Of a stretch of DNA of 64,000 bases, positions 44,424 to 54,156 are shown one piece after another. The position numbers and the translations under genes were made by a program. Source of the DNA: Arcicella sp040387735 (GTDB taxonomy: Bacteria > Bacteroidota > Bacteroidia > Cytophagales > Spirosomataceae); contig JAZKDE010000002.1 in the NCBI GenBank assembly GCA_040387735.1, positions 122,909 through 186,908 of the forward strand, given 5' to 3'. The notes under the pieces are model-generated. The model did not search any database. It saw only the letters and a program-made list of their open reading frames with translations, and was not told the DNA's origin. Within the stretch, counting starts at the first letter, position 1; each line of letters starts with the position of its first letter.

Positions 44424-45125
44424 CTATATCATATTCAAGATCAACGCTCCAACCGCTGCACCTGCAATGGGGCCAGCCACTGGAATCCATGAATATGACC
44501 AATCTGATGTTCCTTTTCCTGTAATTGGTAAAATGGCGTGCATAATTCGAGGGCCTAAATCACGAACAGGGTTGATGGCATAACCTGTTGTTCCACCTAA
44601 TGACAAACCTGCTGCCCATACTAAAATACCAACTACAAATGGCCCAAGACCCGTTTCGATTGAGCCAAATGAACCAAGAGCAATAATTAATAATGCCGTT
44701 GCCAAAAACTCGGATATAAAATTGGGAACTGCACTTCTCACGGCAGGAGCAGTACAATAACAAGCCAATTTTAATCCTTTGTCTTCTGTAATTGCCCAAT
44801 GAGGTAAATAATGTAGCCAAACCAAAGTTGACCCCAACATTGCACCCAATAATTGAGCTAAAATAAAACTGCCAGCATTGCTCCAATCACCTGATTTAAC
44901 GGCTTCGGCTACTGTAACGGCAGGATTGAGATGTGCCACAGGACTGCCAAATTTCGTAGAAACAAAAATTCCCATTGTCACGGCAAACGCCCAGCCTGCG
45001 GTAATAACTATCCAACCTCCACCTTCGCCTTTTGAGCCTTTGAGTAATACATTAGCAACAACTCCATTGCCAAGAAAAATTAAAACAGCGGTTCCAACGA
45101 ATTCACCTAAAAATGTTGATGTCAT
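44424..45125 (-). CDS. glpF: Aquaglyceroporin / glycerol facilitator
   Basis: 233 residues with six membrane helices and two half-helix loops. The first loop has HLNPAVTVAEA; the second reads AINPVRDLGPR, with NPV in place of NPA, keeping the selectivity-filter Arg. The following DLGPR segment and size fit glycerol facilitators, and glpK lies nearby. It lets glycerol or water enter by diffusion. Confidence 0.92.
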   Translation of the reverse strand: MTSTFLGEFVGTAVLIFLGNGVVANVLLKGSKGEGGGWIVITAGWAFAVTMGIFVSTKFGSPVAHLNPAVTVAEAVKSGDWSNAGSFILAQLLGAMLGSTLVWLHYLPHWAITEDKGLKLACYCTAPAVRSAVPNFISEFLATALLIIALGSFGSIETGLGPFVVGILVWAAGLSLGGTTGYAINPVRDLGPRIMHAILPITGKGTSDWSYSWIPVAGPIAGAAVGALILNMI

Positions 45126-45261
45126 GTGTTTGAGTGGTATAATAGTTTTTTGGGGAGAAATAATTGTACAAATTAAAGGATTTTTTTGATAAATCCACCT
45201 AAGACATTTTAGCTTTAAATCAGGAACTTAAACTTAGCTTTCAGCATTGCCTAAATATCCG

Positions 45262-45269
45262 TATTTTTG
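45262..45269 (+). promoter_or_regulatory. -7 element of ruvB
   Basis: TATTTTTG, TAnnTTTG consensus, 104 bp before the start. The transcript would carry a leader with a 21-bp-arm hairpin. Confidence 0.4.
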
Positions 45270-45285
45270 GGTATTATATGTTTAA

Positions 45286-45358
45286 AGCTTTAGGCAATAA
45301 GCTATAAACACAAATAACTTTAATCTTTCAGTAAACATATAGCTTACAGCCTAAAGCT
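45286..45358 (+). repeat. Hairpin in the ruvB leader
   Basis: 21-bp arms matching at 19 positions (AGCTTTAGGC/GCCTAAAGCT ends), 31-nt loop, ending 15 bp before the ruvB ATG. It may hinder translation of ruvB or be an inserted repeat. Same word family as 17764-17825. Confidence 0.65.
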
Positions 45359-45373
45359 AAAAGCTCATTCACC

Positions 45374-46399
45374 ATGCGAGAAGACTATTTGAAAGGCGAT
45401 AACGAAACCCTTTCTTCCGTTGAAAAAGAAATTGAAAAAGCCTTACGCCCATTATCATTTGATGATTTTGCGGGACAAGATAAAATATTAGAAAACCTAA
45501 AAGTCTTCGTAACGGCTGCCCGCCGACGTGAAGAGGCTCTCGACCACGTACTTCTACATGGCCCTCCAGGTTTAGGGAAAACGACTTTGTCTAATATTGT
45601 TGCCAATGAATTAAAGGCAAATATCAAAATTACATCGGGGCCAGTGTTGGATAAACCTTCTGATTTGGCGGGACTTCTGACTAATCTTCAGCCTTATGAT
45701 GTCCTTTTTATTGACGAAATTCACCGATTAAATCCAATAGTTGAGGAATATTTATACTCGGCAATGGAGGATTATAAGATTGATATTCTCTTGGATTCGG
45801 GGCCAAATGCACGAAGTGTACAAATTTCTTTGAATCCTTTTACTCTCATTGGAGCGACTACCCGTGCGGGAATGCTTACTTCTCCGCTACGGGCGAGATT
45901 CGGAATAAATTGTCGTTTGGAATATTACGATGCCAAATTATTAACCTCCATCGTAAAACGTTCTTGTGAAATTTTGAAAACACCCATCGACGATGCGGGA
46001 GCTTATGAAATAGCCCGACGTAGCCGAGGAACACCCCGTATTGCCAATAATTTATTGCGAAGAACTCGGGATTTCGCCCAAGTAAAAGGAGACGGACGCA
46101 TTACTGTAGAAATTGCAGAAATGGCCCTTTTGGCCTTGGACGTTGATAAAAACGGTCTGGATGAAATGGATATTCGTATTTTGACAACCATCGTGGAGAA
46201 ATTTAAAGGTGGTCCCGTTGGGCTTTCAACCATTGCCACCGCTTGTGGAGAAGAAGCGGAAACTATTGAGGAAGTTTACGAGCCATTCTTGATTCAAGAA
46301 GGATTTTTGAAACGTACTTCTCGTGGACGTGAAGCTACCGAAAGAGCGTATATTCACTTGGGTGTTGTGCCAAAATATAAGGCGGGTGAGTTGTTTTAA
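45374..46399 (+). CDS. ruvB: Holliday junction branch migration ATPase RuvB
   Basis: 341 residues. AAA+ ATPase: Walker A GPPGLGKTTL, Walker B VLFIDEIHRL, arginine-finger region GATTRAGMLTSPLRARFGI, sensor motif RGTPRIANNLLRRTRDFA, and the winged helix GPVGLSTIATACGEE with RTSRGREATERAY at the C-terminus. Drives branch migration with RuvA. N-terminus starts EDYLKGDNET, normal for Bacteroidota. Confidence 0.98.
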   Translation: MREDYLKGDNETLSSVEKEIEKALRPLSFDDFAGQDKILENLKVFVTAARRREEALDHVLLHGPPGLGKTTLSNIVANELKANIKITSGPVLDKPSDLAGLLTNLQPYDVLFIDEIHRLNPIVEEYLYSAMEDYKIDILLDSGPNARSVQISLNPFTLIGATTRAGMLTSPLRARFGINCRLEYYDAKLLTSIVKRSCEILKTPIDDAGAYEIARRSRGTPRIANNLLRRTRDFAQVKGDGRITVEIAEMALLALDVDKNGLDEMDIRILTTIVEKFKGGPVGLSTIATACGEEAETIEEVYEPFLIQEGFLKRTSRGREATERAYIHLGVVPKYKAGELF

Positions 46400-46440
46400 A
46401 GAAATGGAAAAATCAAAAAAATATTCATATTTCTTACAAA

Positions 46441-46471
46441 AAGAAAGGCTTCGCTAAGCGAAGCCTTTCTT
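46441..46471. terminator. Bidirectional terminator, ruvB / subtilase
   Basis: 14-bp arms (AAGAAAGGCTTCGC and complement) with a 3-nt loop, A-rich before and T-rich after, between convergent genes. Confidence 0.85.
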
Positions 46472-46511
46472 AAAATACATATCTAAATTTTAAATTTGCA
46501 AAGCAAAAATT

Positions 46512-49500
46512 CTAATTTCCTCCAACAATAAATGGCATTACCTTTACCGAATCTTCCGTAACAATTCTAATAAAATATCGTCCTTGCATTTGTTTCGTTA
46601 CGTCAAAGTCTGTGGCATAAATTCCATTTTGTCGTACTAAACTTTTACTCGTCAATGTCATTCCAAACATATTTACCACTTCTGCTTGTACACTTTGTGG
46701 ATGCTCAGGCGTACGATACTCGACTCTAATTTTATCGGTAGCAGGATTTGGGAAAATCTTAGCATTTACTTCGGAAACAATTTCTTCTTCTACCGCCGTA
46801 ATCGTTAGAGTATAACCATTTGAAAATGCCTCGCAACCATTCGAATCCGTTGCTTTTACTGTATAAAGCCCCGATTTTGTTGGCGATACGCTATTTTGAG
46901 TAGCTCCTACTATCACAATTCCATCCACATACCAAGTCGGATTAGTTCCTGATGCAATATTCAATAAACTACCCGTCCAAGTGATTTGTGGCACAACTGG
47001 CGTAATTACACTCGCTGTAACTGGCGAAGAAGTAGTTGTACAAAGTCCATTTTCCGTAACCGCTACCGTATAGACACCGGCCAGACCTGCTTTATAAGTT
47101 GCAGTAGTTGCCCCACTTAAAGCAGTGCCATCTTTAAGCCATTGATACGTATAATTTGTTCCCGAACTGGCGGTTAAATCTTTCGTAAGGTTTTGGCAAA
47201 TAGCAATTTTATCGGTTGGCGTTATAGTTACTTTCGGAGCAGTTTGGGTTGTGATTGGTACTTCAGCTCTTGCACTCGGGCAACCCAATGATTTCACCTT
47301 CATATCATAAGTATAATAATATCCCGTTTTGATAATTCCTCCGTTAAATAATGCCCCAGTTATACTCATCACATTAGGAATAGTAAAAGGATGTCCTTTA
47401 ATATCAACTCCTGTTGCCGTAGAACCTGCATTGAGATTACTTCTGTAAATACTCGCCCCGTCCGTGCATTCTTGAGTCAATTTATACGTTCCTGCGGTTG
47501 GAATAGCCAAATTTAACGGTAAAACAATTCCTTGGTCAGTGGCATCATCAATCAATTGACTTCCACTATTTCGGGTTTGATTTGCCGTTGTTCGAGTTGC
47601 ATCTACTTTGAATGTTACCGTTGAAATAGGCGTTAAATCCGACACTCGACTGATAGTAAAAGTAATTGTTCCAGGCGTACCAATATAAACTCTGGCACTT
47701 TCAATAACTAAAGGGCTTTGCGTTACGATAACTGGTTCTGGGCCAAAGTTTTCGTAATAAGTACCTCCACCCAAAGCATATTTATCTTTAATACCAATTG
47801 TTCCTGAAAAATCATTTACTCCCGCAAAAAGTTTCGTAGCATTAGCTGGACGGGGGAATGAACCCGTATTTCCCGTAAAAACCAGATTACCACCCGTCAA
47901 AGCATCGTACCATAAAACGGGATTACTCTCACTCGATTTTACATTTAGATTTGTTGCTCCTTCACACAAAACTATTTGAGCAGTTGTTGGTACTGGTGTA
48001 ACCGTAACTTGACGGATGAAGGTTTTTACATTATTCGTTAAATCTTGGTCTGTCGTGAAATTAATGTTCACTTCAAAAGAATAATTAATACCTGAGACTG
48101 CATTAAATGTACCGTCAAGCAGTAAAACATCTTCTGTAAATGGAGCTAATGCACCTTTATAAATTCCCGTTAATGTGGTGATTACGGTGTTGCCATCCGA
48201 GATTTTTACCGTAACTGGAATATTTTGTTGAACTGCATTTCCAATATTTTTTAAGGAAACCGTTACCGTTCTCGCTGAACTCGAACAGAAAGCAAGCAAA
48301 TCAGGACTCACTAAGTTTGAAACGCTTAAATCTACTTCTGGACGAACAAATTGAACGGGGTAATCTTTGGTTACACCTCGGTCATAAGTTCCGCAACTTT
48401 TAACGTTACTTGCCGTCACATTTTCTACCGAAACAACTCGCATCAATGTCCCATTTCCTGCCAATAAACCCGTTGGTGCTTTAAAAGAGGTGGTAAAATT
48501 TGTTCCTGTAAAAGCCTCTGAAGTAGCTACTTTTTCAGTAGTTTCATCAAAAATACCATCCAAATTCCAATCAATATAAGTATTTGTCGTTTTAGAGGTA
48601 GAACCTTTTAACCCAATTTCTAAAGCTACTTGTTGTCCCGAAGAAACTTTGAAACTACTACTTAAACTCGCCAATTTCACACTTTCAATATTATCCTGAG
48701 CTGTAGTCGGCGTAGAAGCACAAAAATCCTTTCCACCAATTCCGCTGATAATCAAAGCGTAATCTTGCGTACTATTTTTCAGCGTTCCTTTATGGTTTAT
48801 CGTTAAGGTATAAGTTTTCCCTGGAACAGCGTCTGGAATCAAGATTTGTTCAACATTATCTCTAATATTATCGCCTTTAGTTGCTAAATCTGCAGGCTTA
48901 TCAGGATTCAAAATAAACGGCAAAAAATTGTTCGTTCCGTCCGAAATTCTGATGTCTAAATCGTTGACTAATTTGGGCGTACGATTATTCAAATTGGCAG
49001 CAGAAACGGAGTAAACACTCGCTTCGGGGTCTGTCCAACAAATGGTAGCGGTTAATGCTCCTTTTCCCGATGCCGTAACCGACTGAGTAAATATTCCACC
49101 ACTGGCAAGTGTTCTTTCGGTTAAAGAATAAGACTTATCTGAATTTAAAATTACTTTGGCGGCTTTTTCCATATTCAAAAGTCCCCATCCATAAATATAA
49201 TCAGGGCCTACATTTCCTGCATCGTCTGCCGTGTGAAGTACCAAACCTTTCAGCGTAGAAGAACGCATCAATTGCCCCGCATTTAAATTTGCGTAGGCTT
49301 CTTGTAATAAAAGAAGACTTCCCGAAGTCTGCGGTGACGACATTGATGTGCCACTTTCTACCACATAAGCCGTTGTTGAAGCATTAGAAGACGAAAATAA
49401 ATTTACTCCGACAGCCACAATATCAGGTTTGATACGTCCATCATCCGTTGGCCCCCAACTACTAAAACTCGAAATTTTTATATCTGATGATTGAGCTGGA

Positions 49501-50474
49501 GGATTACCTGCTGTTCCTTCAATTGCTCCAACAGTTAAGATATTTTTCGCCGTAGAAGTTGTTGAAAGAATATCATAACCATCATTTTTGCTACGAATGG
49601 CATTACTTGAATCAGTCGTTGAGGTTCCCAAAAAATAGTATGATCCACTCGATGGACCCGTTTCTCCTCGGTTATTTCCCGCTGATTTTACGATTAAATA
49701 GAATGGTGCATTATTCGCTATTTTATCCCAAGACTGAGTGTTTGTATCATAAAAGCCAAATTTATAATCTTCTGTCTGACTAACGTTTGTATTGCCATAC
49801 CAACCCCAACGGTTAGTCGTTGCATTATAAACCCAACCTGCCTGAAAACCATACGAGTGATTAGAAATTGACAAATCTTTAGCGGCAGCGGTCATTTCGG
49901 TAACATCATTGTTGAAATCCCAAGCTTTTAGATTTGCTCCGAATGACATTCCTTTTGCCTGAGCAGAAATTCCTGCGGCAATTAATGTACCCGAAACGTG
50001 CGTAGCGTGAAGGTCTGACCCACTGACATTATCTTGTTGTTTAACTCTTGAGCCAAATTCTTGGTGAGTTGATAGCACTGCACCGCCGTCCCAAACGCCC
50101 AATCTATCTTTAACGGCAGCACTACTGCCACTCAATGATAAACCCAAAGAACCACCCGAATACAATTGATTGGTACGAGTTGTAGCGGCGGCGTTGGCAT
50201 TACTTTCCGTTGTCAAATACAAAGGATGTCCCGTTTCGTCGATGCCTTGTAATTGAAAAGTTCTTCCATTACCTAAATTCATTTCCGTTTTCCACCCTTT
50301 TTGCTGAGCCATTTTAACAGCTTTTTGGTAATTTTCAGTGTGCTGTTTAGTTAATTCTTCGGAAAGTCGGTCCAATTGTTTTTTTTGCGAATCGTTATAA
50401 AGATCTTTTTGGGCGAAAGAACAAGTAGCCGAAATAAAGAGGATAATAATTGAAAAAAATAGTCTCATATTCAT
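46512..50474 (-). CDS. Subtilisin-like (S8) serine protease with T9SS C-terminal sorting domain
   Basis: 1320 residues. Signal peptide (ends CSFAQ). The catalytic triad is Asp129 (LGVWDGG), His159 (HATHVSG) and Ser377 (ESGTSMSSP), with Asn in SAGNNRG as oxyanion residue. Downstream: a jelly-roll P-domain-like region, GEVES-type and Ig-like beta modules, and a C-terminal type A sorting domain (AKIFPNPATDKIRVEY...MQGRYFIRIVT). So it is likely secreted by type IX and anchored or released at the surface, degrading proteins. Monocistronic. Confidence 0.93.
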   Translation of the reverse strand: MNMRLFFSIIILFISATCSFAQKDLYNDSQKKQLDRLSEELTKQHTENYQKAVKMAQQKGWKTEMNLGNGRTFQLQGIDETGHPLYLTTESNANAAATTRTNQLYSGGSLGLSLSGSSAAVKDRLGVWDGGAVLSTHQEFGSRVKQQDNVSGSDLHATHVSGTLIAAGISAQAKGMSFGANLKAWDFNNDVTEMTAAAKDLSISNHSYGFQAGWVYNATTNRWGWYGNTNVSQTEDYKFGFYDTNTQSWDKIANNAPFYLIVKSAGNNRGETGPSSGSYYFLGTSTTDSSNAIRSKNDGYDILSTTSTAKNILTVGAIEGTAGNPPAQSSDIKISSFSSWGPTDDGRIKPDIVAVGVNLFSSSNASTTAYVVESGTSMSSPQTSGSLLLLQEAYANLNAGQLMRSSTLKGLVLHTADDAGNVGPDYIYGWGLLNMEKAAKVILNSDKSYSLTERTLASGGIFTQSVTASGKGALTATICWTDPEASVYSVSAANLNNRTPKLVNDLDIRISDGTNNFLPFILNPDKPADLATKGDNIRDNVEQILIPDAVPGKTYTLTINHKGTLKNSTQDYALIISGIGGKDFCASTPTTAQDNIESVKLASLSSSFKVSSGQQVALEIGLKGSTSKTTNTYIDWNLDGIFDETTEKVATSEAFTGTNFTTSFKAPTGLLAGNGTLMRVVSVENVTASNVKSCGTYDRGVTKDYPVQFVRPEVDLSVSNLVSPDLLAFCSSSARTVTVSLKNIGNAVQQNIPVTVKISDGNTVITTLTGIYKGALAPFTEDVLLLDGTFNAVSGINYSFEVNINFTTDQDLTNNVKTFIRQVTVTPVPTTAQIVLCEGATNLNVKSSESNPVLWYDALTGGNLVFTGNTGSFPRPANATKLFAGVNDFSGTIGIKDKYALGGGTYYENFGPEPVIVTQSPLVIESARVYIGTPGTITFTISRVSDLTPISTVTFKVDATRTTANQTRNSGSQLIDDATDQGIVLPLNLAIPTAGTYKLTQECTDGASIYRSNLNAGSTATGVDIKGHPFTIPNVMSITGALFNGGIIKTGYYYTYDMKVKSLGCPSARAEVPITTQTAPKVTITPTDKIAICQNLTKDLTASSGTNYTYQWLKDGTALSGATTATYKAGLAGVYTVAVTENGLCTTTSSPVTASVITPVVPQITWTGSLLNIASGTNPTWYVDGIVIVGATQNSVSPTKSGLYTVKATDSNGCEAFSNGYTLTITAVEEEIVSEVNAKIFPNPATDKIRVEYRTPEHPQSVQAEVVNMFGMTLTSKSLVRQNGIYATDFDVTKQMQGRYFIRIVTEDSVKVMPFIVGGN

Positions 50475-50633
50475 TTTAGTTTGCTGAAAATTAAGATTAT
50501 AAAGGTAACGAAAAATTTAGAGGGAAGTTTAAGCAGATTCAATTTATAGAAAGTGAATTGTCAAATTAAATAGACCTTACGCCTAATACATAGAAGACAT
50601 GAAAAAAGCGGTAAATGTTGCCTCAGTTCATAA

Positions 50634-50665
50634 AAAAAGTCATAACAGGTTTGCTATGACTTTTT
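50634..50665 (-). terminator. Terminator of the M28 peptidase gene
   Basis: AAAAAGTCATA and complement with a 10-nt loop; minus-strand T-run. Lies 33 bp past the stop. Confidence 0.75.
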
Positions 50666-50697
50666 GAAATGGTATTTTTTGTAATTGAAATCGTGCT

Positions 50698-52191
50698 TTA
50701 GTTATCCTCTCCCCAACGCCATTCACGACCAAGTTCTAATTCTTTTCTAAGATTTTGTTTGATAAAAAAGTCACGAGTTGAGTAAAAATCTAATTTTTTA
50801 GCGGGAATTTGTTGAGCATTCGCCAAACCATAGAGCATCATGGCCGTGTAACGAACAGTATTCATCATTTCGTCTTTTTTGACCAATTCAAAACGGTCGC
50901 AATTGGCGTGATAACAACCTAAGGCCTCTGGAGAAATACCTCCGATGGGCGATGCAGTTGGGATTCCTTCCAACATAAAACTCTGATGGTCAGAATGTAA
51001 ACCCGCCTGATTTATGACATTGTTTTTGTAAGAAGGTTCAATTTTCTTGATTAATTCCCCCATTTTGGTAAACATTGGAACCATCTCGACACGTCCTGCA
51101 GTATTGAATCCATTAGCATTATTTGCCATGTCGAGATTCATCATGAAGACTACTTTTTCCAACGAATTATTCTTTTTACTACGTTCAATCATCGCCTTTG
51201 AACCCAAAAGTCCTTCCTCTTCACCCATAAACATCACGAACTCAATGGTTCGTTTTGGTTTCAAATTAAGAGCCTTAAAAGTACGAGCAATATCCAAAAT
51301 TGAGAAAGAACCAATTCCGTTATCAATCGCTCCGTGAGCCAAATCCCAAGAATCAAGGTGACCACCAATGACTATTTTTTCATCACGATATTTCTTATCA
51401 TCTCCTTTGATAGTAGCAATAACATTACGAGATTTTATGACTTTACTAAAATTCTTCATGTCAATCATTGCCAGTAAATTAGGTTCATCACCTATCCAAG
51501 CCCGAATTTGCATTCCACTTTCGAGTGACACACACACAGCAGGAATAGCAATTAATCCGCCCGTAACCGATGCTGTACCCGTGAGTAAAACGTTGCCTTT
51601 TACGGTATTTACAAATATTACCCCAATAGCACCGTAATCCATTGCCAAAGCCGTTTTTTCTGAGCGATGTAAATTACGAGTTCCTTTAATCGGCGGTAAA
51701 AGTCCAATATTCACTAAAGCAATTTTACCAGATAATTTATCTTTCACTGCCTGAAAATCTGGTTCAAGACCATTCCCAACGTCAACAATTTCAGCCGAGG
51801 TTTTCGCTTGCACGGGAGTCATGGCTAAAGCAACTACCTCGACATCGTGAAAATTATCACTTTTACGGGGAGCTATCGCCAAAGTCACGGTATCACGTGA
51901 CCATGATTCAACTTGAAAAGGCTGATATTTTACGTCTTTAAATCCGTAAGTTTTCAGTAAGTTGAAAGAATATTCTTCCGCACGTTTTCCGTTGGCACTT
52001 CCTGTAAGTCGGTGACCGATAGTTTTACAGGCATCCCCAAGTGTTTCGTAAGCACGACTATTAGCAAGTACTTCGTCGTTGATTTGATGAAAGATTTCTA
52101 TTAGTTCATCATCTTCACTCTGAGAAGGCAAATATGCGGCGGTGGAAATAAGGAGAATCAGTATAAAAAATCCGTAAATTTTCACTTTCAT
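50698..52191 (-). CDS. M28-family metallopeptidase with PA domain
   Basis: 497 residues with a signal peptide (1-18). N-terminal part DAKTIGHRLTGS-like (ACKTIGHRLTGSANGKRAEEY), a protease-associated insert (about 130-240), and the M28 zinc sites: GGHLDSWDLAHGAIDNG, EFVMFMGEEEGLLGS, MNLDMANN and late His in AGLHSDHQSF. Two zinc ions remove N-terminal residues from peptides. Periplasmic or extracellular. Confidence 0.93.
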   Translation of the reverse strand: MKVKIYGFFILILLISTAAYLPSQSEDDELIEIFHQINDEVLANSRAYETLGDACKTIGHRLTGSANGKRAEEYSFNLLKTYGFKDVKYQPFQVESWSRDTVTLAIAPRKSDNFHDVEVVALAMTPVQAKTSAEIVDVGNGLEPDFQAVKDKLSGKIALVNIGLLPPIKGTRNLHRSEKTALAMDYGAIGVIFVNTVKGNVLLTGTASVTGGLIAIPAVCVSLESGMQIRAWIGDEPNLLAMIDMKNFSKVIKSRNVIATIKGDDKKYRDEKIVIGGHLDSWDLAHGAIDNGIGSFSILDIARTFKALNLKPKRTIEFVMFMGEEEGLLGSKAMIERSKKNNSLEKVVFMMNLDMANNANGFNTAGRVEMVPMFTKMGELIKKIEPSYKNNVINQAGLHSDHQSFMLEGIPTASPIGGISPEALGCYHANCDRFELVKKDEMMNTVRYTAMMLYGLANAQQIPAKKLDFYSTRDFFIKQNLRKELELGREWRWGEDN

Positions 52192-52390
52192 TGTATATGG
52201 TTCTGTATTAAGGAATATTCCGAAATTTACGAAAAAACTTCATAATTAGTTATAGGGGTTTAAAATAAACAATTCCACCGAGATTTGCAAAGAATTGATT
52301 GATAGGGAATTGGAGAAAATGAGTATTAAGCCCTAAAGATTTTTGAACAAAATTTACAATGTATCCCAAAGAAATAATGAATATATCAAA

Positions 52391-52422
52391 AAAAGCTTTT
52401 CCGCCAGAACAGAAAAGCTTTT
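52391..52422 (-). terminator. Terminator of the first Gfo/Idh/MocA gene
   Basis: 11-bp perfect arms (AAAAGCTTTTC and complement), 10-nt loop, T-run on the minus strand; 46 bp past the stop. Confidence 0.75.
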
Positions 52423-52467
52423 AGAAATCTTAATACTTAGTACATAATACTTGATATATCTAAATCA

Positions 52468-53904
52468 TCAACCCAATGTCCAACCTTCACGGTACTTGCG
52501 ACTTACAAATTGGTTGGCATAGTCAAAATTGGTAACATTCATATTTTTCCCGTCCCAAAGTATTTTTTTACGTCCTGGGAATTTACCCGCACGTCCTTCT
52601 CCTTCACGATATTGGTAGCTTCGGATGGCAAGATTTCCCATCAAAATCATTTCGGTTAATGGCCCTGCAAAGTCGAACGGAGAACTGGTTTCTAAATTTC
52701 CTGCCCCTGCTTTACACGCTTTTACCCAATGATAATTATGTCCTGCCGATTGGTTTTCGATACGATAAAGCGTTGGTTTAACGGCTTTTACCTCAGAACT
52801 TTCCATTCTTGATTTTGGCAATAATGTCGGATTTGAGTTATAAACTTCATTTGCCATTTTACCTTTTGTTCCTTCATAAATTACACCGTTTGTCCATAAT
52901 GGCTCATCGCCCCACTCGGCAGGAATGTCTGGTTTCAAACCTCCATCATACCAAATAATCTCAATTGGCGAATCATTTTTGGTTGTTTTTGGGTATTGGA
53001 ACGTAACTTTTGAAGACGGAGGACAACTCTCTGGATAATAATCAGGCACCCAATCTTTCGTATAAATTGAGCTCACACTGCATTGTACTTCGGTTGGATA
53101 AGTTAAATTCAACACTTTGAAAACACCGTCCAATAAGTGACAACCCATATCGCCCATTGCACCCGTACCAAAATCCCACCAACCACGCCATTTGAATGGA
53201 TGATAAGCCGTTGGATGAAAATCACGAGACGGAGCAGGCCCTAACCAAACATCCCAAGGAAAATCAGCAGGGATTTCGTGCTTTCCAGTTGGCGTAGGGA
53301 TTCCCTGAGGCCAAACAGGACGGTCAGTCCAAATGTGTACTCTTTTTACCGTACCAATCAATCCCGCATCAAACCATTCTTGCAAAACTCTACGTCCATC
53401 ATTCGACGAACCTTGATTTCCCATTTGGGTAACAATTTTCGGGTATTTTTTTGCCGCTTCCGTTAGTGTACGAGCTTCGTGTATGTTATGCGTAAGAGGT
53501 TTTTGCGTGTAAACGTGCTTGCCCAATTGCATCGCTGCCAATGTTGCCGCAGCGTGATGGTGGTCAGGCGTGGAAATGGTTACGGCATCAATATTGTTTT
53601 TTTCTTTGTCTAAAGCTTCACGCCAATCACGATATTTATTGACATTGCTTGGTAATTGTTTCAGCGTATTTGCCGCTCGGTTATAATCAACATCGGCAAT
53701 AGCTACGATATTTTCTGAGCCTTTATTATAAGCCAATAAAATATCTGATTCACCTTTTCCACCCGCACCAATACCCAAAATATTGAGTTTATCGGAAGGA
53801 GCAATATAGCCTTTACCCAATACATGGCGAGGCACAATATAAAAGCTTCCAAGTGCTAAGGATGTCTTTTTGAGAAAATCTCTTCTTGAGTTGTTTTTGT
53901 TCAT
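52468..53904 (-). CDS. Gfo/Idh/MocA oxidoreductase with Tat signal
   Basis: 478 residues. A twin-arginine signal NNSRRDFLKKTSLALG leads into the NAD(P)-binding fold (LNILGIGAGGKG), the EKP-type motif as TQKPLTHN, and the C-terminal alpha/beta domain. Exported folded with its bound dinucleotide. Members of this branch often act on sugars or glycosides; substrate unknown. Paralogue of the next gene. Confidence 0.92.
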   Translation of the reverse strand: MNKNNSRRDFLKKTSLALGSFYIVPRHVLGKGYIAPSDKLNILGIGAGGKGESDILLAYNKGSENIVAIADVDYNRAANTLKQLPSNVNKYRDWREALDKEKNNIDAVTISTPDHHHAAATLAAMQLGKHVYTQKPLTHNIHEARTLTEAAKKYPKIVTQMGNQGSSNDGRRVLQEWFDAGLIGTVKRVHIWTDRPVWPQGIPTPTGKHEIPADFPWDVWLGPAPSRDFHPTAYHPFKWRGWWDFGTGAMGDMGCHLLDGVFKVLNLTYPTEVQCSVSSIYTKDWVPDYYPESCPPSSKVTFQYPKTTKNDSPIEIIWYDGGLKPDIPAEWGDEPLWTNGVIYEGTKGKMANEVYNSNPTLLPKSRMESSEVKAVKPTLYRIENQSAGHNYHWVKACKAGAGNLETSSPFDFAGPLTEMILMGNLAIRSYQYREGEGRAGKFPGRKKILWDGKNMNVTNFDYANQFVSRKYREGWTLG

Positions 53905-53942
53905 TGGATAAATATGTTTTGAAGTGTTCTTTTTATTTAGGT

Positions 53943-54156
53943 AGTTGTGAATTGTGAATGAGTGAGTTGTGAATAATTAAACGGAACTATATACTCAAAA
54001 TGTAAATTTCAAATTTGATATTAATTAACCGCTGACGGGGTAAAACTGCCGACAGTGACTGCATTAATGAGTATATAATTCCGTAATTAAATAGTGAAAT
54101 GAATTAGCATCTTTACATAATTCACTAACTCACAATTCGCTAATTCACAACTAATT
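53943..54156. repeat. Nested inverted-repeat island between the two oxidoreductase genes
   Basis: Three layers: outer TAGTTGTGAATT-type arms, middle arms AATTAAACGGAACTATATACTCA and its partner near 54068-54088, inner ATTAACCGCTGACGG...CCGACAG. No frame spans it. The ATTAACCGCTGAC core repeats that at 22997-23009. Confidence 0.7.
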
